Below are positions 7,981 through 15,286 of a DNA stretch of 38,646 bases, piece after piece. Under the pieces are notes generated by a model that saw only the letters and a list, made by a program, of their open reading frames with translations, searched no databases and was not told where the DNA came from. The translations under genes were made by a program, and so were the position numbers. Location of the stretch: assembly GCF_003248455.1 (NCBI RefSeq), contig NZ_QFNM01000043.1, positions 1 through 38,646 on the forward strand. The letters run 5' to 3'. Numbering within the stretch: position 1 is the first letter of the stretch; each line of letters starts with the position of its first letter. This stretch comes from Brevundimonas sp. GTDB taxonomy: Bacteria; Pseudomonadota; Alphaproteobacteria; Caulobacterales; Caulobacteraceae.

Positions 7981-8754
7981 ATGCTGATCCACCTGTCCTC
8001 CTGGCCCGAGATCGACGCCCGCCTGAACGACGGCTGGCCGTTGTCCAGGACCGTGGTCGTGCCCATCGGCTCCAACGAACAGCATGGACCGACCGGCCTT
8101 CTGGGCACCGACTGGCTGTGCCCGGAGATCATCGCCCATGCGGCCGAGAAGACCGACGCCAACCTGATCGTGGCGCCGACCTTCAACATCGGCATGGCCC
8201 AGCATCACCTGGCCTTTCCCGGCACCATCTCCCTGCGTCCCTCGACCTTCATGGCCGCGATCACGGACTGGGTGTCGTCCTTGAGCCGACACGGGTTCGA
8301 GCGGATCTATTTCCTGAACGGCCACGGCGGCAACGTCGCCACCATCGAGGCGACGATCTCGGAGATCTACGCCGAGTGGAGCTTCGTCGAGGACAGCCCG
8401 CCCTTCATCCTGAAGCTGAAGAACTGGTGGGACCTGCCCGGCGTCAACGGCCTGTGCAACCGGCTGTTTCCGACCGGCCACGGCATGCACGCCACCCCTT
8501 CCGAGATCGCGGTGACGCAGGCCGCCTATCCCGAGCGGATCAAGACGGCCGACTACAGCCCCCGGATCGCGCCCAGCGGCCCGATCCGCGACGCCCTGGA
8601 CTATCGCGCCCGCTTCCCCGACGGCCGGATCGGCTCGGACCCGGCCCAGGCCAGCCCCGAGAAGGGTCAGCAAATCATCGATGCGGCGATCCCCGCCCTG
8701 CTGAGCGACGTCGCGGCCTTCGCCGGCGAAGCCCGATCGGAGATCGCGTCCTGA
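7981..8754 (+). CDS. Creatininase-family amidohydrolase
   Basis: A 257-residue metal-dependent amide hydrolase related to creatininase and to MftE and ArfB of other pathways. Metal and catalytic segments are PIGSNEQHGPTGLLGTDW (Glu33, His35, Asp43), YFLNGHGGNVATIE (His115, Glu123) and GHGMHATPSE (His167, His170, Glu175). This is a complete set, so the enzyme should be active. The real substrate is not visible: no creatine or cofactor-biosynthesis gene is nearby. It starts 48 bp after the tetR stop, so it may be read through from the efflux operon or have its own promoter. Its stop overlaps the possible first codon of the phasin-like gene. Confidence 0.88.
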   Translation: MLIHLSSWPEIDARLNDGWPLSRTVVVPIGSNEQHGPTGLLGTDWLCPEIIAHAAEKTDANLIVAPTFNIGMAQHHLAFPGTISLRPSTFMAAITDWVSSLSRHGFERIYFLNGHGGNVATIEATISEIYAEWSFVEDSPPFILKLKNWWDLPGVNGLCNRLFPTGHGMHATPSEIAVTQAAYPERIKTADYSPRIAPSGPIRDALDYRARFPDGRIGSDPAQASPEKGQQIIDAAIPALLSDVAAFAGEARSEIAS

Positions 8755-8786
8755 GCCGGCGGCCCCCCACGGTCGCGGACGCCGCC

Positions 8787-9221
8787 GTGGTCGGCGCCGA
8801 ACTGCTGGCGGCCTCCGCCGAGGTGATCGCCGTCCGCACCGGCCGGATCGCGCACAGCCTGGCCGGCGCCAGGGGACCGGACCTGAAGGAACTGTCGCTG
8901 ATGGGTTCGGAAAAGGCCGAGGCCCTGGCCGCCTCGGCCGGGGCGGCCCTCGCCAACGCCGAGGCCATCGGCCGGCGGCTGGGTCGGGCGGCGATGGACG
9001 AGGGCGCCCATGCGCTGCACGCCGCCGCCGCCATCGGCCAGTCGCGCACCCCGGCCCAGGCGGCGGAGGCCCAGTTCACCTATGCGATGGGCTGGTGGAG
9101 CCGGGCCGCACGCCAGGCCCTGACGCTGAACGACGCCTTGCTGACGGCCCAGGCCGAGACGGTGGCGCCGATCCACCAAACAGCCACGGCCAACGCCAGA
9201 AGGCTGCGCAAGACGACCTAG
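8787..9221 (+). CDS. Phasin-like protein (start uncertain)
   Basis: A small, alanine-rich, wholly helical protein of about 144 residues. Segments such as LLAASAEVIAVRTGRIAHSL, LSLMGSEKAEALAASA and AQFTYAMGWWSRAARQALTL resemble the phasin domain of proteins that coat polyhydroxyalkanoate granules. There is no ATG before residue 39. I use the GTG at 8787, which keeps the whole domain. A CTG at 8751, overlapping the creatininase TGA and preceded by GGAG at about 8 bases, would add 12 residues. The ATG at 8901 would cut the domain. No polymer synthase or depolymerase is nearby, so a granule role is inference from resemblance alone. Confidence 0.65.
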   Translation: MVGAELLAASAEVIAVRTGRIAHSLAGARGPDLKELSLMGSEKAEALAASAGAALANAEAIGRRLGRAAMDEGAHALHAAAAIGQSRTPAQAAEAQFTYAMGWWSRAARQALTLNDALLTAQAETVAPIHQTATANARRLRKTT

Positions 9222-9243
9222 CGGGTTCCCGCTATCGTCCGAG

Positions 9244-9858
9244 CTAGACCGTCTCCACCACCTTCAGCTTGGGCTTCTTGATCTTGACGGGCTTGGCCGG
9301 GCGTTCGGCCTTTCGGGCGGCCTTTTCGGCCTTGCGGGTCTCTTTCTCGGCGGCTTTCAGGGCTTTTTTAGCGGCCTTGGCCTCGGCCCTGGCGGCGTCG
9401 GGGGCGGCGTCGGCGGCGGCGGCCAGTTCGGCCAGCTGAGACAGGAAGGCGTCGCGCTGGCCCTTGGGCAGCAGGCCCATGATCCGCTTGTCGGCCGCCT
9501 CCACCCGCGGGCGGGCGGCCTCCAGGCGGGCGGCGCCCTCCGGGGACAGGCGAACCGCCTTGGCGCGGGCGTCCACCGTCGAACGCTCGCGCTCCAACAG
9601 CCCCTTGGCGGTCATGCGGGCGACCAGGTCGGCCAGGGTCGAGCGGTCGATGCCGGTCATGCGGACCAGTTCGGTCTGGGTCAGGCCGGCCTTCAGGGAC
9701 ACCGCTTCCAGGACCGCGAACTGACGCTGGGTCAGGCCGTCGGCGCCGGTCTCCTCGGCGTAGATATCGAGCGCGAGCTGAAGGGCGCGGTGCATCAGAT
9801 GGCTGGGCGACGTGCCCAGCGGCCCCACCTTGCGCGCCGACTTGCCAGGCTTCACCAT
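9244..9858 (-). CDS. MarR-family regulator with lysine-rich histone-H1-like tail
   Basis: A 204-residue DNA-binding protein. Residues 20-145 are a normal MarR domain: dimer helix LMHRALQLALDIYAEETG, winged helix-turn-helix LTQTELVRMTGIDRSTLADLVARM (59-82), and wing RERSTVDARAKAVRLSPEG with the usual Asp-x-Arg. From about residue 146 an alanine-rich linker leads into a tail with 14 lysines and 3 arginines in its last 44 residues, in AKKA/KAAK and KPVKIKKPK patterns like eukaryotic H1 and bacterial AlgP/HC1 tails. MarR proteins are usually about 140-170 residues, so the tail is an addition. It probably adds sequence-independent DNA binding. AGGGGAG precedes the ATG. Regulated genes are unknown. 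Confidence 0.88.
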   Translation of the reverse strand: MVKPGKSARKVGPLGTSPSHLMHRALQLALDIYAEETGADGLTQRQFAVLEAVSLKAGLTQTELVRMTGIDRSTLADLVARMTAKGLLERERSTVDARAKAVRLSPEGAARLEAARPRVEAADKRIMGLLPKGQRDAFLSQLAELAAAADAAPDAARAEAKAAKKALKAAEKETRKAEKAARKAERPAKPVKIKKPKLKVVETV

Positions 9859-9877
9859 CGAACCGCTCCCCTTCAGT

Positions 9878-9887
9878 TTCGTCCGAA
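9878..9887. promoter_or_regulatory. Possible operator upstream of the marR-like gene
   Basis: TTCG-TC-CGAA is a short perfect inverted repeat 20 bp upstream of the marR ATG. MarR regulators often bind such palindromes in their own promoter. A 10-bp palindrome can arise by chance, so this is weak. Confidence 0.25.
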
Positions 9888-9957
9888 CACGTATCAGCCC
9901 AGCTTTACGATTTGACGGGAAAAGCGCGTCGTTTCCGTGACAGTTCCGCTTGCCGAT

Positions 9958-10614
9958 CTACAGGCCGGGATCGGGGGAGATCGGGCCCGGCGGCTCGTCC
10001 TTGATCATGTTCCTCATGATCAGCGGCACCTGCGACAGGCCGAAGACGGAGGCGGCGATCCACAGAACGCCCCGAAACCCGGTCCAGACGTCGTTGGGAT
10101 TGGGCGTGTCGCGCCCCAGGGCGTGCCAGATCGCGGTCACGGCCTGGGGACTGCGGAACACTTCGTTCAGCACGGCGACGGTCAGGAAATATAGGCCGTA
10201 GCGCAGGGTCAGGGTGCGCCAGGCCGCGTCGTTGACCCGGATCGCCGAGCCCAGCAGGGCCTTGAACGGGTATTTCTTCAGCGGGATCGACCCCAGCAGC
10301 ACCACGGCCAGCAGGCCGTTCTGGACCGTCAGCTTCAGCTTCACGAACAGGTCGTCGTGAGTGAAGATGGTCAGAAGGCCGAACACCAGGGCGAACAGGC
10401 CGGTGATCAGCGGCAGGGGGGCGAAGCGCCGCTCGACCGCATAGCCGACCACTAGGGCCAGCGCCGAGGCGCCGACCAGCACCCAGGTCGCCAGGATCAT
10501 GTCCCGGGTGACGAAATAGCTGACCATGAAGGCCGCCAGGGCGCCGAAGTCGACGGCCTGGCGGATCCACTGGCGGTTCTTCCGGGGAGCGGGCGCGGGG
10601 GCGGCGTCGGTCAT
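9958..10614 (-). CDS. YciB/IspZ inner-membrane septation protein
   Basis: A 218-residue multi-spanning inner-membrane protein of the intracellular septation protein A family, implicated in envelope integrity at cell division. Hydrophobic spans include FGALAAFMVSYFVTRDMI, TWVLVGASALALVVGYAV, LPLITGLFALVFGLLTIF and GLLAVVLLGSIPL. Family-typical motifs are FVKLKLTVQN, KALLGSAIRVND, WRTLTLRYGLYFL and the C-terminal FGLSQVPLIMRNM. It starts 1 bp after the ftsY stop and is surely co-transcribed with it. This ftsY-yciB pairing is common in Alphaproteobacteria. Length is slightly above E. coli YciB (179 residues) because of a short charged N-terminus and a proline-rich C-terminus. Confidence 0.9.
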   Translation of the reverse strand: MTDAAPAPAPRKNRQWIRQAVDFGALAAFMVSYFVTRDMILATWVLVGASALALVVGYAVERRFAPLPLITGLFALVFGLLTIFTHDDLFVKLKLTVQNGLLAVVLLGSIPLKKYPFKALLGSAIRVNDAAWRTLTLRYGLYFLTVAVLNEVFRSPQAVTAIWHALGRDTPNPNDVWTGFRGVLWIAASVFGLSQVPLIMRNMIKDEPPGPISPDPGL

Positions 10615-10615
10615 C

Positions 10616-11551
10616 TCAGTCCTCCAGCCCCACCAGCGAGCGCGAGAAGGCGTGGGCGTCGAACGGTTGCAGGTCCTCCACTCCCTCGCCCACGCCGATC
10701 AGCATCAGCGGGGCGTCGGACGCCTGGGCCACCGGAACCAGGACGCCGCCGCGGGCGGTGCCGTCCAGCTTGGTCATGACGACGCCGGTGACGAAGGCGG
10801 TGCGGCCGAAAATCTGCTCCTGGGCCAGGGCGTTGCGCCCCACCGTGGCGTCCAGCACCAGAAGGGTGTCGTGCGGCGCCTCGGGGTCGATCTTCTTCAG
10901 CACCCGCACGATCTTGAGCAGTTCGTCCATCAGGGCGGACTTGTTCTGCAAACGCCCGGCCGTGTCGATCAGCACCACGTCGAAGCCCTCGGCCCTGGCC
11001 TTCTGATAGGCGTCGAAGGCCAGGCCGGCGGCGTCCGCGCCGTCGCGACGGCTTTCGAAATGGGCGCCGGCCCGTTCGGCCCAGACCTTCAGCTGCTCGC
11101 GGGCGGCGGCGCGGAAGGTGTCGCCGGCCACGACCATCACCTTGGCGCCCTTGCCCGTCAGGTCGGCGGCGATCTTGCCGAGCGTCGTGGTCTTGCCCGA
11201 GCCGTTCACCCCCACGAACAGCACGACATAGGGTTTGGGGCCGTTCAGCGGATCGAAGGTCGCCTGGCGCGGCGAAAGCTCGGCCGCAACCGCCTCGGCC
11301 AGCGCCTCCTTGACCTCGCGTTCCTGGGCATCCTTGCCGAACTTCAGACCGCGAAACCGCTGGACGATCCGGGCCGAGGCGGCCGGCCCCAGATCGCTTT
11401 CCAGCAGATGCTCCTCCAGCTGTTCGAGCGAAGCCTCGGACAGGGGTTCCTTGACGAAGGTGGCGACGACCTGGTCGGTCATCTGCTTTGAAGAGCGGGA
11501 AAGCCCAGCGGACAGGCGCTGGAACCAGCCCTTTTTCGGCGTGTCGTTCAT
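10616..11551 (-). CDS. ftsY: Signal recognition particle receptor FtsY
   Basis: The SRP receptor GTPase that docks ribosomes making membrane proteins at the inner membrane. It has 311 residues: a short amphipathic, basic N-terminus instead of the long acidic A-domain of E. coli, an N-domain helical bundle (about 15-95) and the NG GTPase. Nucleotide motifs are GVNGSGKTTT (114-123), DTAGRLQNKSALMDEL, TKLDGTARGG and GVGEGVEDLQPF near the end. The start at 11551 gives a typical MNDTPKKGWFQRL beginning. It heads the ftsY-yciB pair; the upstream 540-bp gap contains the iteron-like repeats and must hold its promoter. Confidence 0.97.
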   Translation of the reverse strand: MNDTPKKGWFQRLSAGLSRSSKQMTDQVVATFVKEPLSEASLEQLEEHLLESDLGPAASARIVQRFRGLKFGKDAQEREVKEALAEAVAAELSPRQATFDPLNGPKPYVVLFVGVNGSGKTTTLGKIAADLTGKGAKVMVVAGDTFRAAAREQLKVWAERAGAHFESRRDGADAAGLAFDAYQKARAEGFDVVLIDTAGRLQNKSALMDELLKIVRVLKKIDPEAPHDTLLVLDATVGRNALAQEQIFGRTAFVTGVVMTKLDGTARGGVLVPVAQASDAPLMLIGVGEGVEDLQPFDAHAFSRSLVGLED

Positions 11552-11661
11552 CAGATGGCTTTAGCCGGGGCGAAGGCGGACGTCATCCGCATTCGCAAGG
11601 ACCGCAGGCGGACAGATCGACCGGGGCGCGCGGACGGAATTTCGAGCCTGGCCGGAAAAAG

Positions 11662-11693
11662 AGAGTCTGAATGGTGTGAATAGTGTGAAATCG
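11662..11693 (+). repeat. Iteron-like repeat, copy 1
   Basis: Three successive 9-base units, AGTCTGAAT, GGTGTGAAT and AGTGTGAAA, are introduced by AGAG so that a GAGTC (GANTC) site overlaps the first unit at 11663-11667. It is preceded by CCGGAAAAA. A second copy lies 109 bp downstream in the same orientation, and the A/G choice at units 2 and 3 is swapped between the copies. Confidence 0.75.
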
Positions 11694-11770
11694 CCGGTCG
11701 ACGGCCCGATGCGTCGCCGCCGCGCCACGGACGCCCGTCGGAAAAAGAGACGACGCCTGTCGGGGAAAAC

Positions 11771-11803
11771 AGAGTCTGAATAGTGTGAATGGTGTGAAAT
11801 CGG
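11771..11803 (+). repeat. Iteron-like repeat, copy 2
   Basis: The units AGTCTGAAT, AGTGTGAAT and GGTGTGAAA are again introduced by AGAG, with GAGTC at 11772-11776, and preceded by CGGGGAAAAC, which resembles the sequence before copy 1. The two copies match over about 32 bases with only the two swapped A/G positions, far more similar than the DNA between them. A further CGGAAAAAGAGA-like stretch at about 11739-11750 lacks the iteron units. Confidence 0.75.
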
Positions 11804-12092
11804 TTCTCCCCCCCGCCCCCGCTGTGCGCGGTCGTGCGCGCGACAGTATGGGGCGCCGGGAAGGGGCGGGCAGGAAGCGGACGAAAGAAACCGGCAAGGC
11901 GTTGAAATCCTTGGGACGGGACCAGCGTCATTGTGCGGGCTGAGGCTGATCTGATCTTTCGCCATCCCCCTGGTCGCGGCGCGCCGGAGGATGACGAAGG
12001 ATACAGGCGCGAAGGAGGGATTCCGTCCCTTCGTCTTTCGCGCCTATATGAAGGCCGATGACCGGCGCAGGCCGGATGATGCGGACGATGCC

Positions 12093-14135
12093 ATGGCCGA
12101 GCCCCTTCCCTTCTTCTCGCCCAAGACGCACGGCTTCGTGCGCGTGGCGGCGGCGACGCCGGTGGTTCATGTGGCTGACCCCAAGGCGAATGCGCAGGAG
12201 CATCTGGCCCTGATCCGTCAGGCGGGCGAACAGGGCGTGGACCTGATGGTCTTTCCCGAACTGTCGCTGTCGGCCTACGCCATCGACGACCTGCACATGC
12301 AGGCGGCCCTGCTGGACGAGGTGGAACGCCAGATCCCGGTCCTGGCCGAGGCGACGGGCGAGCACGATCTGATCGCCGTGGTCGGGGCGCCGATCCGCAG
12401 CGGCGACGCCCTGTTCAACTGCGCCGTGGTGATGGGCGGGGGCGAGGTTCTGGGCGTGGTCCCCAAGACCTATCTGCCCAACTACCGCGAATACTATGAG
12501 AAGCGCTGGTTCGCCCCGGCGGCCGCCCGCGCCGAGGACGTGATCCGGCTGAACGGCGAGACGATCGATTTCGCGCCGGGCCTGGTGTTCGAGGCGGCGA
12601 ACCGGCCGGGCTTCGTCTTCTCGGTCGAAATCTGCGAGGACTATTGGGCGCCGCTGCCCCCCTCGACCCGCGCGGCCCTGGCGGGCGCGCGGATTCTGCT
12701 GAACCTGTCGGCGTCCAACATCGTCATCGGCAAGGCCGACGAGCGGGCCATGCTGAGCGCCAGCCATTCCGCCCGGACCCTGTCGGCCTATGTCTTCACC
12801 GCCGCGGGCTGGGGCGAGAGCACCACCGACCTGGCCTGGGACGGCCAGGCCACCATCCATGAACTGGGCGCGGCCCTGGCGCAGGGACAGCGGTTCGCCC
12901 TGGACGGCCATCTGACGATCGCCGACGTGGACGTGGACCGGATCGGCCTGGACCGGCTGAGGAACGGCACCTTCGCGGAATGCGCGCGTAACGAGGGCGA
13001 GACGGCGACGGTCGTGCCCTTCCTGGCGCGCGCGGACCAGACCGAGAGCGAGCTGATCCGGCCGCTGGATCGCTTCCCCTTCGTGCCCGACCAGCCGGCG
13101 CGGCTGGATCAGGATTGCTACGAGGCGTTCAACATCCAGGTGCAGGGCCTGATGCGGCGGATGCGGGCCACGAACGGCGAACGGCTGGTGATCGGCGTGT
13201 CGGGGGGGCTGGATTCCACCCAGGCCCTTCTGGTCGCGTGTCGGGCCTTCGACCGGCTGGGCCTGCCGCGGACCAATATCCTGGGGTTCACCATGCCGGG
13301 CTTCGCCACGTCGGAGGGGACCAAGTCCAACGCCTGGGCGCTGATGAAGGCCCTGGGGACGACGGGAGCCGAGATCGACATCCGGCCCGCCGCCGAACAG
13401 ATGCTGCGCGATATCGGCCATCCGTTCGCGGACGGTCAGCCCGTGCACGACATCACCTTCGAGAACGTGCAGGCGGGGCTGAGGACCGACTATCTGTTCC
13501 GCCTGGCCAACCAGAACAGGGCCTTCGTCCTGGGCACCGGCGACCTGTCGGAACTGGCGCTGGGCTGGGCCACCTATGGCGTGGGCGACCACATGAGCCA
13601 CTACAACGTGAACGGCGGGGTGGCCAAGACCTTGATCCGCCACCTGATCCGCTGGGTGGCGTCGCGCGAACTGGTCGGGGCGGCGGCGACGCCCACGCTG
13701 CACGCCATATTGGACACCGAGATCTCGCCCGAATTGGTGCCCGCCAAGGACGGCGCGATCCAGTCGACCGAGGGGACGGTCGGCCCCTATGCGCTGAACG
13801 ACTTCTTCCTGTTCTACATCAGCCGGTTCGGGCTGAAGCCGTCCAAGGTCGCCTATCTGGCGCACCAGGCCTGGGGCGACGCCGGCGCGGGCGAATGGCC
13901 CGAGAACACCCCCGAGGACGAGAAGGTCGAATACGACCTGGCGACCATCAAGGCCTGGTTGCGGAAGTTCCTGATCCGCTTCTTCCAGACGGCCCAGTTC
14001 AAGCGCTCGGCCCTGCCCAACGGGCCCAAGGTGGTCACGGGCGGCTCGCTGTCGCCGCGCGGCGACTGGCGCGCGCCCTCGGACGGCGCGGCGCGGGCAT
14101 GGCTGGACGAACTGGACGCCAATGTGCCGGACTGA
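12093..14135 (+). CDS. nadE: Glutamine-dependent NAD+ synthetase
   Basis: Makes NAD+ from deamido-NAD+, ATP and ammonia drawn from glutamine, the last step of NAD biosynthesis. It has 680 residues in two domains, the long glutamine-dependent form. The N-terminal nitrilase-fold glutaminase has the complete Glu-Lys-Cys triad: Glu56 in VFPELSLSAY, Lys125 in VVPKTYLPNYREYYE and Cys181 in SVEICEDYW. The synthetase domain has the ATP P-loop IGVSGGLDSTQALL and LGTGDLSELALGW. I take the ATG at 12093 because CTATATG at 12044-12050 looks like a promoter -10, and residues before MAEPLP are unlike the family. An in-frame ATG at 12048 exists. The gene converges on hisC with a 33-bp gap. Confidence 0.96.
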   Translation: MAEPLPFFSPKTHGFVRVAAATPVVHVADPKANAQEHLALIRQAGEQGVDLMVFPELSLSAYAIDDLHMQAALLDEVERQIPVLAEATGEHDLIAVVGAPIRSGDALFNCAVVMGGGEVLGVVPKTYLPNYREYYEKRWFAPAAARAEDVIRLNGETIDFAPGLVFEAANRPGFVFSVEICEDYWAPLPPSTRAALAGARILLNLSASNIVIGKADERAMLSASHSARTLSAYVFTAAGWGESTTDLAWDGQATIHELGAALAQGQRFALDGHLTIADVDVDRIGLDRLRNGTFAECARNEGETATVVPFLARADQTESELIRPLDRFPFVPDQPARLDQDCYEAFNIQVQGLMRRMRATNGERLVIGVSGGLDSTQALLVACRAFDRLGLPRTNILGFTMPGFATSEGTKSNAWALMKALGTTGAEIDIRPAAEQMLRDIGHPFADGQPVHDITFENVQAGLRTDYLFRLANQNRAFVLGTGDLSELALGWATYGVGDHMSHYNVNGGVAKTLIRHLIRWVASRELVGAAATPTLHAILDTEISPELVPAKDGAIQSTEGTVGPYALNDFFLFYISRFGLKPSKVAYLAHQAWGDAGAGEWPENTPEDEKVEYDLATIKAWLRKFLIRFFQTAQFKRSALPNGPKVVTGGSLSPRGDWRAPSDGAARAWLDELDANVPD

Positions 14136-14168
14136 CGCCGCCTGACGGGGCGCGACCGGGTCCGCGGC

Positions 14169-15272
14169 CTATCCCGCCGCGAATTCGCTCAGGGCGTCGA
14201 TGACGGCGCGGTTCTGGTCTTCGGTGCCGATGGTGATGCGCAGGGCCTGGGGCAGGCCGTAGCCGCCGACGGGGCGCACGATGACGCCCTTCAGGTTCAG
14301 ATAGTCGTTGGCGGCGGTCGCCTCTTCCGGCCCCTCGAACACCACCAGGACGAAGTTGCCGGCGCTGGGCAGGACCTCGAAGCCGAAGCCGCGAAGGGCC
14401 TGGGTCAGGCGCGGCTTCCAGGTCGCGACCAGGTCGCGCGAAGCCGCCTGGTGGGCCGTGTCGGACAGGGCCGCCGCCGCCGCCTCCAGGCCCGGAACGG
14501 AGACGTTGAACGGCAGGCGGATGCGGTCGACGGCCTCGGCGACCGCGACGGGCGCATAGCCGAACCCGATGCGCAGGCCGCCCAGGCCGTGGATCTTGGA
14601 GAAGGTGCGGGTCACGACGATGTTCGCGGCGTCGCGCGCCAGGGGGAAGGCGGTCTCCCAGTCGGCCTCGGTCACATATTCCGCATAGGCCTCGTCGATC
14701 ACCAGGACGACATGGGCGGGCAGGGCGGCGTGCAGGCGGCGGATTTCCTCGCCGGTGTTGTAGCTGCCGGTCGGGTTGGACGGATTGGAGACATAGACGA
14801 TCCGGGTCCGCTCATCGACCTGGGCCAGGAGGGCGTCGACCTCGGCCTTGAAGTTCGGCTCGGGCGCCAGCTTGACCTCGGCCTCGCAGGCCTTGGCGCT
14901 GATCCGGTAGGCCAGGAAGCCGTACTGGCCGCAGACGATGTTGTCGCCGGCCGTCAGATAGGTCTGGTTCAGCAGGGCGAAGACCTCGTCCGAGCCATTG
15001 CCGAAGATCAGCCGCTCGGGCTCCAGGCCGTGGGTCTCGGCGACCGCGGCGCGCAGTTTGGCCGCGCGGCCGTCGGGATAGACGTGGATGTTCCTGACCG
15101 CCGCCTCATAGGCCGCGCGCGCCTTTTCGCCCGCGCCCAGCATGTTCTCGTTGGAGGACAGCTTCATCGGCTCGGCCACGCCGGCGATGGACGACTTGCC
15201 GCCGACATAGGGGGCGATGTCGAGGATGCCGGGCTTCGCCACAGGGCCGTGAGGAGCGGTCGCGTCGGTCAT
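14169..15272 (-). CDS. hisC: Histidinol-phosphate aminotransferase
   Basis: A PLP-dependent class I/II aminotransferase of 367 residues, making histidinol phosphate in histidine synthesis. In many Alphaproteobacteria a second HisC acts on aromatic amino acids instead. The Schiff-base lysine is Lys226 in TFSKIHGLGGLRIGF. Cofactor contacts are SNPSNPTG (162-169), DEAYAEY (193-199), FGNGSDE (90-96) and the phosphate-binding RIGFG; the substrate segment LSSNENMLG is near 38-46. It is the last gene of the run helicase-ybaK-DUF2125-unknown-hisC on this strand, 14 bp after the unknown protein. No other his gene is present, which favours an aromatic-pathway or dual role (inference). Confidence 0.93.
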   Translation of the reverse strand: MTDATAPHGPVAKPGILDIAPYVGGKSSIAGVAEPMKLSSNENMLGAGEKARAAYEAAVRNIHVYPDGRAAKLRAAVAETHGLEPERLIFGNGSDEVFALLNQTYLTAGDNIVCGQYGFLAYRISAKACEAEVKLAPEPNFKAEVDALLAQVDERTRIVYVSNPSNPTGSYNTGEEIRRLHAALPAHVVLVIDEAYAEYVTEADWETAFPLARDAANIVVTRTFSKIHGLGGLRIGFGYAPVAVAEAVDRIRLPFNVSVPGLEAAAAALSDTAHQAASRDLVATWKPRLTQALRGFGFEVLPSAGNFVLVVFEGPEEATAANDYLNLKGVIVRPVGGYGLPQALRITIGTEDQNRAVIDALSEFAAG

Positions 15273-15286
15273 GGAAAGCCTTGATC

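Larger units (their letters stand above)
11552..12092. other. Non-coding gap between divergent ftsY and nadE
   Basis: About 540 bp with no credible gene. Short open frames on both strands here are low-complexity translations (histidine-threonine-isoleucine repeats) of the repeated DNA and lack family features. It must contain the ftsY promoter (toward -) and the nadE promoter (toward +). Near nadE there is GATTC at 12019-12023 and CTATATG at 12044-12050. Between 11662 and 11803 lie two copies of a 9-bp-unit repeat, annotated separately. The stretch at 11811-11830 is a C-rich run. Confidence 0.8.

Noticed and set aside
7981..9221. Cofactor (mycofactocin or F420-type) cluster suggested by the creatininase-family gene
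   Set aside because: No radical-SAM, glycosyltransferase or precursor-peptide gene is nearby.
11662..11803. DnaA-box cluster or replication origin
   Set aside because: The units read TTCACAC on the other strand, with at least three mismatches to TTATNCACA; no dnaA, gidA or parAB genes are near.
11662..11803. CRISPR array
   Set aside because: Only two copies, made of internal 9-bp units, with no cas genes and no regular spacers.
11551..11965. Three small open frames on the minus strand upstream of ftsY
   Set aside because: They are translations of the iteron-like repeat in three frames (HTIHTIQT and FTPFTLFRL-type peptides), without a domain or clear start.
14136..14168. Terminator between convergent nadE and hisC
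   Set aside because: The 33-bp gap is GC-rich but has no convincing stem-loop with a T run.
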